From Penicillium oxalicum (taxonomy: Eukaryota; Ascomycota; Eurotiomycetes; Eurotiales; Aspergillaceae), in NCBI RefSeq assembly GCF_001723175.1, contig NC_064651.1, positions 2,604,001 to 2,668,000 of the forward strand: DNA of 64,000 nt, in the 5' to 3' direction. Made by a program: the position numbers and the translations under genes. Within the stretch, counting starts at the first letter, position 1. Every line of letters starts with the position of its first letter. The notes beneath the pieces were generated by a model that was not told the origin of the DNA, ran no database searches, and worked only from the letters and a program-made list of their open reading frames with translations. Of the stretch, positions 1 through 10,908 are shown one piece after another.

Positions 1-725
1 AACAACCCAACTTTTGCTTGATTGGCTTTTTTTTCGCCCTTTGCTCTCATACACCCATCGTCATGTCATTGAGCTATGAGTATTCTTTATTTTTCTCTCT
101 TTCAGTTTTGTTGCATTTTCTGTCGTTTAAGCGTTCTGTTTTGGGGGAAAGCATCATACACATACACATGGGACTATATGGCGTGGCAATTGCCACAAGT
201 CAAGAAACAATTGGAAAAACCTGGTGATACAAGGGACACGAAAAATGGCAAACGGCTTGCTCAGGAATATTGCAGCCGACGGATAATTCTTGCTTGGCTA
301 TTGAGATTCTTGCTAGACTCATACATACTGATTTCACAATAGAGCGATCAATTGGTGTGCAATTGTTAAATGGCCCTTTTCAGAAATACGTAGTATGATT
401 GTCTCAAAGTCCGTCTGGTAGATACCAGACGCGGCAGTATCACCGGCGGAAAAAAAGATACTCCAACCTCAGGCATCATATTATCTAAGCTTCATGTGAT
501 TGGTCGTGCGGGTCATTTCTGGCGCCAGCGTGATCCGTGGGTTTTGGCATCAAAACAATCCCAGCGATTTCTCATCAACATTGACCGGCAATTCTTGACA
601 ACGGGAGACTCTGATTGATTGCGGCTTTTTCTGTGGCTCATAAACCCTTGACCATATTCTTTTCTCTCTTTTCCTGATCTTACTTGTGAAAGACTCCCTA
701 GCCGCGGCTCATCAACTACCCCACC
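1..725. other. Intergenic sequence upstream of the EB1 gene
   Basis: I find no gene here on either strand. The only open frames are short and have no recognisable content. The last part, about 600-720, is rich in T and C and leads directly into the EB1 start codon, so it probably holds that gene's promoter and 5' leader. Confidence 0.6.
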
Positions 726-2032
726 ATGGGTGAATCTAGGTAGGTCTGGCCTTTCGCAAACCACACCCCTAGCGACAGCGCTTGATCGAAGACAGTCGAA
801 CACATTGCTAACTGGAAACTCTGAATAGACAAGAACTCCTGGCGTGGCTGAACAGCCTGCTCCAGTTGAACATCACAAAGATTGAGCAGTGTGGAACTGG
901 GTACGAGGAATTCCATCACCCCTCTTTGATCGCTCTTCTTTTCCCCCGCTAGCCACCATTTGCGTTTGATGATCGATGGGAATTGGGATCAAACTAGCTT
1001 CATCTTGGGTTTTTTATTGATTGGTCTGGATTAGTGCTGCGCTATGCCAAATCTTTGATTCGATATTCAGTGAGTGGCCCTATAGCCGTGGAATTTGACA
1101 CCAAAAAGAATGGAAGCCTTCTCCACTGAAGGCGGACATTGAAGCAAGAATCAGCCATGCTAATCTCGGGTTTTTCTATTCGCTCAATAGTGGATGTGCC
1201 CATGTCCCGGGTCAAGTTCAACGTGAATAGCGAATATGCATACCTGCAAAACTTCAAAATCCTCCAGAGTACGTTCCGATCGTCCTGTCGCAACTTCGCC
1301 GGCCGAATTCCCCCTTTCCCTCCCCCAAGCAAGCAAGTCGCGCGAGAAATGAGCAGCCATTCTAACACCGGCCGATCTTGTCTTCGCCAATAGATGTCTT
1401 CACCCGTCATCAAATTGTGAAGCCTATTCCCGTCGAGTCCTTGACCAAGTGCCGCATGCAGGATAACCTGGAATTCCTTCAGTGGGTGAAGAAGTACTGG
1501 GATCAGCACTACCCCGGTGGTGACTACGATGCTGTCGGTCGCCGAAAGGCCTCTGGTGCCCCCGCCGGTGCCCCCGCTGCCGCGCCTCGGGCTTCATCCT
1601 CCAGCTCTCGCCGTGGTGTGACGCCCACCACGAGTGTTTCCCGTGCTCCCCGTGTGGCCGCGGCCGCAGGCGGCGGCGCCATGACCGCCGCGCTTCAGCA
1701 AGAAATTGCCACGCAGAAGGAGGCCATCGCCGGTTTGGAGAAGGAGCGTGACTTTTATTTCGCCAAGCTGCGCGACATTGAGCTTCTTCTGCAGACCGCG
1801 ATTGAGGAGAACCCCGAGATTGAGAAGGAGGAGGATACACTAGTCAAGCATATCCAGGGTATTCTGTATTCGACCGAGGTATGACCCGCTGGAAGAGGGG
1901 GAGATACCATGAAAATTTGTCTATTTTACGCCAATTGGAGACCATTCGGCTGACCAGGTTTGACTTTAGGATGGATTTGAAATTCCTGCCGAGGACGAGG
2001 AGGGCGTGGCTGATGAGCTGGAGACTTTCTGA
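726..2032 (+). CDS. EB1/Bim1/Mal3-family microtubule plus-end binding protein
   Basis: Predicted exons are 726-739, 829-900, 1035-1069, 1191-1268, 1394-1878 and 1970-2032. They join in phase to give 248 residues, the usual size for EB1. The N-terminal half is the calponin-homology domain that binds the microtubule lattice near growing ends; it begins MGESRQELLAWLNSLL and includes DVPMSRVKFNVNSEYAYLQ. A basic, Ala/Ser/Pro-rich linker follows. The coiled-coil EB homology domain is in exon 5 (EIATQKEAIAGLEKERDFYF). The acidic tail encoded by exon 6 ends in ETF, an EEY/F-like end of the type that recruits CAP-Gly partners. Exon 1 is only 14 bases and exon 3 only 35, so simple ORF calling sees only the last half. 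The start lies in a good context (ccaccATGG). In yeasts the family (Bim1, Mal3) controls microtubule dynamics and spindle positioning. Family identity is near certain; borders of the two tiny exons are inferred from splice signals, phase and conserved residues. Confidence 0.93.
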
Positions 2033-5000
2033 GCGATTCTGTCTGGCACAAAGCGTCTCGTTATCTAAATACCCCTCGCTCTTCATCATTCCCTCTCTTT
2101 CATTTGTTGTTTCTTTCCCTCCTTCTAATTCTTCCCTTTTTCCCCCCTCTTTGTTCTTTGGTCGGGGGGAGTGAGCAGTTCCGATACTGTCTATTTTGCA
2201 TTGTCTTCCTCGGGAGGCAGTCGACTTCATACAAAAGGACATTTTTTCGGGAATTTGAAAGCCAGAGCTAGTGCGGCATTCTGTCAGTGAACCGCATCCA
2301 TACGATGTACAAGCGTAGCGCGATTGGGCACTAGTGAAGAGTGCCAACTTCTCTCGGCCCAGTCGAGATCCCTTGACTTGGGTAATAAATATGAGCAGGT
2401 GGCAATGTATATCATATCCGTGATGCTCGTCAAAAAACCCCTCCAGTGCAATCCACCACTATTGCTGAAGATATTGGCTATCTTGAAGACCGATTGATCT
2501 CAATTTTTAAACAGCCATGTCCTTCAAATACCTACCTCAGAGCTGTTACGTTCTGGCGAATCATGATCATGATTAGATCCCGTCTGCATCTGCCAGTAAC
2601 TTGCTCAGTTAGGTAAACAGATTTCTCGAATTCAGTCGGACGTCTTATACTCTCTCCCAACGAGGCTTGATGCGCCCTTTTTTCCAAAGTGTGGGTCAGT
2701 TTGGTCAAAAAAAAGAAAGAAAAAAAAAACTAGCAAAGTTGCGCTTCAAAGACAGGAACAATTTGTTCTTACATAGCTTTCACCTACCACCAGAAGAAGA
2801 GTGGACCTAAAAGGCAGAGGGTGATATGATGTCTGGATGAATGATGTACTGGTATCCCCATGTCCTAGGAACTGAGGTGGGCGAGATTTGCAAAGTTCAC
2901 CTTATGCGCGGGCAGTGGTAAGACTCTTCAAGACATCGAGCAAATTCCCTCCACTGCGGTTGCGGAAAGTCTCCAACAATTGAGGACCTTGGTATCTCCT
3001 CCGTTTTGCATAGTGTAAACGGCCAGAGCTGGTCTGCTAAGTCGGGTAAAGATGCAGGTTGGATCAGAGCCAACCTGATACGCCCGCTGGATACGTAGGT
3101 ACTGATATCCATCTACTAAACGGCGCGGGCATTCGCTGCGCTAGATGGAGCATAAGGTTGATGCCCGTGATAGGTTTACAATATCGGTGATAGGTTCATT
3201 TTATGTATTAGGTGGAGCACTCGATGGTTTGATCTCCTCCGGGCAACTTGGGTGGTGCTTACTAGGAAATGAGTTTGTTCTCTCGCTTCTCACAAATGTA
3301 CTGGAATTGAGAGGTATTGTTGTTATGACTATATTCAGTATGGATGTTGTATACAGCGTAAGGTAGTGGGCAGTGGATTCTCCCGAGGGAATATGAATGC
3401 GGATCGCGAAGGAAGTCATCTATGAAAGCTCAATTTTAGTCAAGTAGTAGACATCAGGTACCCACCAACCTATTAATTTTTTGCACAAGAAATGATCAAT
3501 ATCGATTACGTGAAGACGGGCTGGGACATGATCAAGTTGTCCAGACTTGGCACAGTGAGTGTGATGTGGTTTCGGATGAATGGTTGAAGTCAATTATATA
3601 GAAATGTACCAGATATGAATATCCATGCCGTCTCAATTTTATTGTCGGCAAATGACGCACACATACCTACTCCTTCGTACTAAGGTTCCTCGCCGAACCG
3701 CCCGAGGATTTACTGATTACCTTGGGTACCTAGGTACCTACTAGAGCCGAATAAGCACCTAATTGGTCTGAGCTCACACCGCACCACTCCCGTAGTGCTC
3801 CTATTTACCTTACCAGTGGTCGTAGAGTATATCAATTGCAAGAACGATACTCTGGCAAGTGTCAAGTTCCATGGACTGACCAGATCACACCTCTTCCAAG
3901 TCCGTCAATTGACGATTGAAGCTTTTCCAACCCATTCGGGACCTTGACAAGGTTAGCTTCAAGGAGGTGTGTCCTTACGGAAGATTATTGAGACGAAATT
4001 AGTGGCTGCGGGTGTCCATGGAACGGTGATCGGGATTTCAGTTGCTTCCATTCTTGGTGGATCGTTCCGGAATTCTTCCACCTTCTCTTCTTCTTCTTTT
4101 TTTTTAAAAGAAAAAAAAACAAAAAAAAGGTTGTTTGTTTTTCCAGTACCATTTTTGGCCAACGACCAAGCAGTCTTTCACCCCCAAAAAACGATTTTAC
4201 ATAGTCCACACCTCCATAGAGAATTTGCTGGGCAAGTTTGGTAGATGCAAGTACCTGCATACATGAATCATACTCTCTGACAGCATCGCATCTGCTTGCC
4301 GACACTGTTCCAAGTCTAGGTCTTCTATCAGAAGTACATGAAAAGTAGGAATCAGTCAGTACCGAGTCACCAAATACCTCCTCTCTAGGAGTCACTTCGC
4401 AGTCACTGAATTCTACCCTTGTTGATGAGATCTCCGGACCATGGCAATTTCCATCAACAATGGTGGAATTCTCATCGGTGGGTGCGACAAGGCCAAATCT
4501 CCCTAATCGCTGAGCACCCTCGCACCGAGTCGCGAGAGATGGATCGCATCGATATCACCTGCATCACCGGTTGCTATCCTCCGGGATCCTCCTTCGCGAG
4601 TCTCGATGACCGGGTATGGTGGATCCGACCCATCAGCAAGGTGGGAGAAGCAATCTCCGCCCGTGGTCGACCTTGGAGGGGGGCTACGAACTTGACCCAG
4701 AAGGTGAAGGAGAAAGACAACCACCACGAACGGCAACGGGAACGGCACCGGCAGCAACCAAACAAAAACAATCATCTCGGACTGAAAAAAATCCAGAAAG
4801 ACACCGCAATCGATCATGCAGTCATCGCAATTAAACCTGCAGGTTGGCTCTAAACCCTTCCGGGCCGAGGACGACCGCCGCGTGACCAGGTCTGGCCTAG
4901 TGTGGTCCTCGGGTGGATACCCTCCGAGGGCCAGAACACGCGATGCTGCCCCACCTGTCATTCAGGTCTGAGTGATCATTGGTGAAACCGATCGTGTACC

Positions 5001-5461
5001 TGCAGCCCACACTAGTCCCCATCTGGGTGGACTGGAACCCAGTTGGACCTCCTCGCAGCCAGACATGAAAGTGCGTTGGGTGGGTGGTGTTTTTCCGTGG
5101 TCATAACAAACGCATGCACCTTGTTTCCCCTTCCTCCTCTCAATCAATAGTTGACGAGAGATTCGAACAGAAGTGTGTAAGCATCACTATCCATGGCGTG
5201 CTCTCTGTGGTTGAGAATCGTGGATAGACCGAGTACTCCGTTGTAATACCGAAGGTCTCGTGAAGGCGTATCTGGTCAACCGCTCTCGGCTGGATCCATT
5301 TGCGTCGCTCCCCGCCAGACAAAGAACAGCCCCTCCAACGACTCATTTGTCGCTGACGCGGGTCATCGACGGTTGATAGGGGCAGTCAGGACCGTCGTGC
5401 GTCTGGCCGACTGTCACGACTCGGTGGACTTTGGGCCTTGGCACTCTCGTCTGGTTACCCT

Positions 5462-5477
5462 CCCCCCCCCCCCCCCC
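5462..5477 (+). repeat. C homopolymer (16 bases)
   Basis: An uninterrupted run of C sits inside the pyrimidine-rich region upstream of the membrane-protein gene. Its exact length is easily misread in sequencing. Confidence 0.85.
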
Positions 5478-6149
5478 AAGCAGGTCCACACCGTTTCGCT
5501 TCGGAACTCTCGTGAATCGTCGTCCTCTTTGCTTTGTTGAGACTGCACCTCCGTTGCGTGTCTTATTTTCCCTCCCCCTCCTTCGGCGCTCGGCACGATC
5601 TCTCAAGCGCCTTGATGTGCAGGCTGGAGACGTCTCTTCTCGTGATCAACTGGTCCAGAACCTCGTCAGAAGAGACACGCACGCTGTGGAACGGGGCTGT
5701 CTGCAGCTTCCACAGCAATTAGTCCAAGACTTGGCTCAAAGTTGGCTTGTCCTTCTCCCGTCATCACCCGTCAACGTACCCAGCGCCGGCCCTCACGACG
5801 ACCTCACCTCGCCCTCGGACTCTTTCGAACGGCGCAATGGACTAGGCTTAGGCCTCACATCCCCTTCAACTCATTGAATCGTTCTGTCGCTCCTTTAACT
5901 GCTTCGCTTGTTTTCCTCCGCCCGTCGAGGTATGTTCTGTCACACCCCAACGGACCTGAAGCGGGCATCTCTTGGCCCACGCATGCCGAAAATGGATTGA
6001 TTGCGATTGATGATGATGTATACTCACCTTCTTCCTCGCAATTTGAAAGTTGATTCTTGCTCGTCCACTCTTTTTGGCTCATCTCTATCTCATACTACAT
6101 CGACGTCGACTCCCGTATCATTGTCAACATTGCTCGACCGTCACCCTTG

Positions 6150-6150
<1 letters not shown>

Positions 6151-6177
<27 letters not shown>
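6151..6177 (+). repeat. TC dinucleotide microsatellite
   Basis: About 13 tandem TC units followed by a short T run, ending about 95 bases before the chosen start of the downstream CDS. It is probably part of the promoter or 5' leader. In the frame of the downstream gene it would read as alternating Ser-Leu, which could mimic a hydrophobic N-terminus if an upstream ATG were chosen. Confidence 0.9.
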
Positions 6178-6182
<5 letters not shown>

Positions 6183-6270
6183 CCTCTCTCTTTTCGCTTG
6201 TTTGGGGCGTGGTCCGTCCCAGACTAATCGCGACACTTGGATTCTCCTATCGGACCGAACCTCCCGCAGG

Positions 6271-7827
6271 ATGGCTCACCGTCATGGCCATCGACATGAT
6301 CGCCTCAGTAGGCACATTCGAGCCAAGCAGCACCCACGAGAAAATGAATCAGAGACGAGAACAGTCTCCAGCGATAGAGGAGCCGACGCCACGCATCAGC
6401 CCATGCTCGAATCGGTTGTCTCTGGACATGATCGCGACAGTGATGCATGCGATTCATTGCAGGCTCTCGCGGACCCTGCTCAGCCCGCTGGCAGCAACGA
6501 CGACGCCTTGTCGAAGCGACAAGATCCAGCGGTCTCAATTGCCACGGTCATTGAAACGATCGTCCACATCATCGACTCAAATCTCAAGACTGTGTGGGAA
6601 TCCTCCGGCGTCAATCTTCCTCTAACGCTGTCTGATCTAGCCTTTGGAACTGTTTTGCTCCCCGACTCGACCACTTCCCCCAGTGCATCCCCGTCTGCAA
6701 CTCTCTCCGTCGTATCACTCAACACGACGGTCACACAATCCACGACCACGCAACTCGCGATTGCCCTGCCATCCAAGACCTCTGCCGCTGCAGTCAGCCC
6801 GGCATTACGTTCTTCTTCACGCCACATTCCGTCACCAGTGACAACTCCCACCTCCTGGCCCACATCAACGCCGGTTTTTAAAGTGGGCAATTACAATTCC
6901 ACATCGACCTATTCTAATGCGACGACTTTGGTCATTAATACCGCCCTCTCATCGTCGGCCCCCATCTCCACTTCAGGTTCCACCACGTCGGAGGATCCTA
7001 GTTCTACCATCAGCCCCAGCAGTGAGAATGGGAGCACTTCCACCCCTACATCGGAGACGACGCAGTCGCCAACTTCGGGATCAGGGTTAGATCCTACTAC
7101 CTCCAAGATCGTTGGGGGTGTGGTGGGGAGCGTGGCTGGACTTGCTATGATTGTCCTCGTCCTCTTTTACCTCCTCCGTCGGCGGAAAATGATGTTCCAG
7201 CAGAAGAACTCCGCCCCGTTGCCTCTTCCGTCTGACGATGGAGGTACGACTCGCGAGGTGTCCACCATCTCCAGCAATGACCCCCTCTTCGCCGCATCGT
7301 ATCTTTCACCAGCATTCGCCAAGCGGTGGCGCCAGTCCACCGCAACGGTGCGGTCTGACAGCACAGTCTCCTCGTCCACCCCCAGCGAGCGTGGGTTCCA
7401 GAAAATTTCTGGCCGCAAGATCCCTCCCGTCCTCACCCATGGAGGCGATGGCTACGGTGGAGGGTTCGACGAGAGATCGCCCACTTACCCTGGCATGTCT
7501 CCTGTGTCGCCCGGGGGAGCTGGTGGGACCACCTCACCTTTGTCCCAGGCGCCGCCTCCCACTTTGCCCCATGGGATGGTTTTGGACACCAAGTACACGC
7601 TGGAGGCCGAGGAGGGCACCGAATCCCCGATTCGATCCTCACCGGTGCGTCTCCCCGTTTCAAGCTCCGTCAGTGTGGGCTCGCCCACAACCGTCACTCC
7701 GACAACCCCGATCGCTCAACCGCAATCGGCGATTGCGGTGATTCCCCGACGACCCGACGGGCTAGGCCGGAGCTTCCCCAGCTACGACGGAAGTCGGAGC
7801 AGCCGCTTTACAGAGAGCATTGATTGA
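6271..7827 (+). CDS. Ser/Thr-rich single-pass membrane protein (Mid2/WSC-like architecture)
   Basis: An uninterrupted frame of 518 residues from the ATG at 6271 (context gcaggATGG). The N-terminus is His/Arg-rich (MAHRHGHRHDRLSRH) and has no clear signal peptide. A KRQ near residue 90 could be a Kex2-type cleavage site. A long Ser/Thr/Pro-rich segment, probably O-glycosylated, runs to about residue 275. One transmembrane helix follows at about residues 280-302 (IVGGVVGSVAGLAMIVLVLF), bounded by a basic stop-transfer stretch. The cytosolic tail of about 215 residues is rich in Ser and Pro. This order resembles fungal cell-wall stress sensors and glycophorin-A-like proteins, but I see no cysteine-rich WSC domain, so a sensor role is inference. 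The frame stays open upstream as far as an ATG at 6010; I preferred 6271 because the upstream stretch is mostly translated microsatellite and looks like leader sequence. Confidence 0.75.
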   Translation: MAHRHGHRHDRLSRHIRAKQHPRENESETRTVSSDRGADATHQPMLESVVSGHDRDSDACDSLQALADPAQPAGSNDDALSKRQDPAVSIATVIETIVHIIDSNLKTVWESSGVNLPLTLSDLAFGTVLLPDSTTSPSASPSATLSVVSLNTTVTQSTTTQLAIALPSKTSAAAVSPALRSSSRHIPSPVTTPTSWPTSTPVFKVGNYNSTSTYSNATTLVINTALSSSAPISTSGSTTSEDPSSTISPSSENGSTSTPTSETTQSPTSGSGLDPTTSKIVGGVVGSVAGLAMIVLVLFYLLRRRKMMFQQKNSAPLPLPSDDGGTTREVSTISSNDPLFAASYLSPAFAKRWRQSTATVRSDSTVSSSTPSERGFQKISGRKIPPVLTHGGDGYGGGFDERSPTYPGMSPVSPGGAGGTTSPLSQAPPPTLPHGMVLDTKYTLEAEEGTESPIRSSPVRLPVSSSVSVGSPTTVTPTTPIAQPQSAIAVIPRRPDGLGRSFPSYDGSRSSRFTESID

Positions 7828-10800
7828 GATGACCGACATTCGCTCTGTGAAGCGCCGAACAATGTGATCATGATGATGGCAATGTGCCCAAGAACCTCCT
7901 CTTCTAATCCTTGAGCACCTCTTTATTTTTGACGTCTTGCCTGTGCCTGCCAAGGTCTTTTTCGTGTATCGATATGTCATTTAATTTCTTCAAGCGGCTT
8001 CTTCCCCCTCCCCCAAGCCCACGCGCTCTGTTTGGCGATTGGCTTTTTTTTCTGTTTTCTTCATTTCTTGCCATATATTCTTCCCGTCTGTGGCTACTGT
8101 CAAGTGACCACTGTCATTTTCCTTGGCCTTCGGCATGATGTTAATCACCCCTTTTTTTTCATTTTGCAAGATGTTCGACTGCTGTCTGACTGAGCACGCT
8201 CATCATTTCCCGTTTGTTTTTTTTTCTTTTCTTCCCTGTCTTCAAGATACCCCTTCACCTTTGCTCAAGTCATCATTTCAATTCTCGTTTCAAATACTAT
8301 TGGACATATTGCTTTCCTGCCCTTGCACAGCAGATCTTGCTGATTCTCTACTCCCCGCCGGACTGGTGGTTCTTTATTTTCTTTTTTTCTCTCTCTTCTC
8401 AAACTTGTCTCCAAGGCCTGTACATTATCGATAGCTGCGTAATCAGATCGTCGATCAAGTCGTGCACGGTGCACGTCTTACATGAACCTCATCGGATTGG
8501 TCAATAGATGCATGATGCAGCATCCCATGCCTCGCCCGTACTTGTGCTGCGGTTCTTTGGCTGCGCCGCCCACGCGGTCGCGTTGGTCGACATGGCAAAG
8601 AAGAAGTGTGTCACACGAAAATCCAACATTGAAGTACTTAGTGGGCTATGTCCGAGAGCTGACGTACGGCCAGAAGAACCGCCGCGGGCAGACTTCCCAC
8701 CAGCGGAGCAGAGGGCTGAGTCTGAGATTTTGCCTTACTACGTCAGCGACCAGCCGCAGGCGCTGGCGTCCGTCTGTTAATCTGGATAGAACGAGGTGCG
8801 GAAAGGTATGGACTGAGCTTTGCTCACTCCCTGTACCGAGGCTGAGGGCAGATTGCGCGGCGACAAGGTCTGCTAGCCCGGGCACTGCTAGGTTAAATCT
8901 TTCCCCTCCGATCGCAGAAGCGCCACGTGAAGACCCACTCAGAACAGATGTCGCGGCGTAAGGCACGAGGACGCCACAAAACACCGCCACATCTTTGAAG
9001 CTGCGCCACAGACAGGGTCAAGTGACACCATGACCGTCATTGGTCCCGACCTAACCACCAAGCTTCAACAAGGGTCTTTTTTTTTTTCTTTCTTTTCTGC
9101 CCAGTTCATGGTTTCGCCACACACGTTGACGGTCTCGAGGATCTGAAGTCATTGCGCCGTCCCAGATCAGCGGAACTCTGACCGCAAATGATGGCGTGAT
9201 TCCCTTCGAGGCGGCACTGCATACGCTTCTATCCTTATCGCGGGCTCGGTCACATCCCCCGTGGTTTGTAGTTAATCGTTGCGCCCACAGGGTTGCCCCT
9301 ACGGAGCTCCGATTATCATGGACACCTGCGCGATTTTCAGAATCCCGTCTCGGGCCAGATGGTACCTTGCACCGCTTCCCCGACTGAAACTAAGACACCT
9401 TTTTCTCTGAAAAACTTTGATGAGACGCTATGCATGAGTCTGCATGAAGCGTTAACTCTGAAATTTGACGACCGGTCCGACCTCCAGTGTCCAGTGTCCA
9501 TTATTGATCCGTGTTTGGTCAAGTGGCTACTGTGTCGACTCGGTCGGAGACTGGGGGCTGGACCGGGGGAAAAGGGTGGGGGTCTTGGCTCCGCTCGCGA
9601 GACGTCCCGGCTTGTAGCGCGGCCGTTGATTGGTCTGGGATTTGATTCCCAACGAGGCGCAGCACTGCCAGCTCCTCCACTCCGCGTGCTCATCATCCAG
9701 GTAACCTGGCGGCAATATGAGAGAGCAGTCGATTTCGGTACACATTGGATGACGCTCACACGACGTGGAGTCCACTTTCATGTACGGTAATCACAATTCT
9801 CTTCTCTTGGGGTGTGTTATCTGATTCCGGCGGCTGTTCCAGCCCCTCCTCCCTGATCTGGTTCTGGTCTCGGGCCCGACGAGATGGTCGAAGTATGAAG
9901 CACAATGGCACAGGACGGAGAGCGAGATAGAGGAGTCAAGTCACAGCGGTTGGTTCGATCTCGTGCTGACCTCACCTATTTCACTGGATGACAATCTTGG
10001 GTGAAGCTGAAAGAGCCAAGAGAGATGTTCAACCCCCAGTAGTGGGCGGAAGGCTTTATTGCTCTGTTCAACCTTGGTACAGTATTAGAATGTACCAACT
10101 ACATGAGGACAAAAGCACCTAGCACATGAGTCGTCTGTACATAGTAGTGTGATCTTTACGATAGCGATGACGGATTGCATTATTATGGTCAAGGCAGTTG
10201 GAGATTCTTGGTTGAAAACCTTCAGCGTCTGTTGGCGCTGGTGCATTGGGATCTACTGGAATGGGCACTGGGCCGTCGCGTCCTCTGTCCTGTATTCCAA
10301 GGGCAGATCACCAGGAGACAGCCATATCTCGCCCTTCATACGCGGATCGAAATTGCCGCTGGTGAGGAGAAAGGAGGCTGTGCACGAATCACTCGTGGTT
10401 CAATCGACATATCCGAGACCTCCTTGAATACTGGCCTGACGAGTCTTGCTCGTTGACCCAGCCCATTTGAGGTGCGCTCCGTACCATCTCCACGATCAAG
10501 CCAAGTCAGGTCGAGAGTGAATTTCTCCAGGACCCATATCCGCTCAATCTTGGCATTTTCTTATTCTACCGGTCCTCCGCCCATCTCTACCCGCGGTCGA
10601 ATGCCTCTGTCAAGCCCAATATCTGGGCAGTAGTGCACAGCCCCGAGGTCACTGGTGGTGTAAGAAGCAGACCGTTCCGCTCTTTCTTTCTATTTCCTCG
10701 TCCTCTCTCAGTACTTTGATTCCCATTCGATTGTCTGTGCGGGAACAATCTTCAAGAGATCTCTTCAATCCTTGTTGGAGAGCTAACTCTAAACTTACCA

Positions 10801-10908
10801 CACTTGACTTTCTCTCTCGAATCACCCACCAGAAAGGGACTGGTGGTATCACGTCTCCCCAAGATCTCTGAGGTGCTCCCCATCTGATACATACCCATCC
10901 CGCACACA
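7828..10908. other. 3.1-kb intergenic region before the calcium ATPase gene
   Basis: I find no convincing gene. The first 600 bases are T-rich and probably contain the 3' untranslated region of the membrane-protein gene. Frames of 60-165 codons occur at 8.5-9.8 kb and 10.1-10.5 kb, but they overlap on opposite strands and show no family motifs. The last few hundred bases probably hold the promoter and leader of the ATPase gene. Confidence 0.5.

Larger units (their letters stand above)
2033..6270. other. 4.2-kb intergenic region
   Basis: I recognise no gene here. Frames of up to about 150 codons occur around 4.0-5.9 kb on both strands, but they overlap one another, are low in complexity or follow pyrimidine-rich DNA, and none shows a family motif. 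The 5.4-6.27 kb part is strongly C/T-rich, as in many fungal promoters and leaders, and precedes the membrane-protein gene at 6271. It contains a run of 16 C at 5462-5477 and a TC microsatellite at 6151-6177. A/T homopolymers lie near 2705-2730 and 4090-4130. Confidence 0.55.

Noticed and set aside
4419..4961. Overlapping frames of 144 and 152 codons on opposite strands, the first opening with a sequence slightly like a proteasome beta-subunit N-terminus.
   Set aside because: The similarity covers only about ten residues and is lost at once, with no catalytic Thr context. Both frames are otherwise low in complexity.
5431..5877. 148-codon frame with poly-Pro.
   Set aside because: It lies in pyrimidine-rich promoter DNA and across the C16 run, and its composition is explained by that bias.
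6010..6270. ATG at 6010 as the start of the Ser/Thr-rich membrane protein.
   Set aside because: The added 87 residues are mainly translated TC microsatellite and pyrimidine-rich leader; the ATG at 6271 has the better context. Kept as an open question in the findings.
8482..8990. Overlapping frames of 159 codons (+) and 114 codons (-).
   Set aside because: They are mutual shadows with no recognised domain, splice structure or promoter.
9590..9700. Possible tRNA: a TGGGA/TCCCA stem around a T-loop-like sequence.
   Set aside because: The loop has the wrong length and lacks the TTCRANT pattern, and no anticodon arm or acceptor stem can be folded around it.
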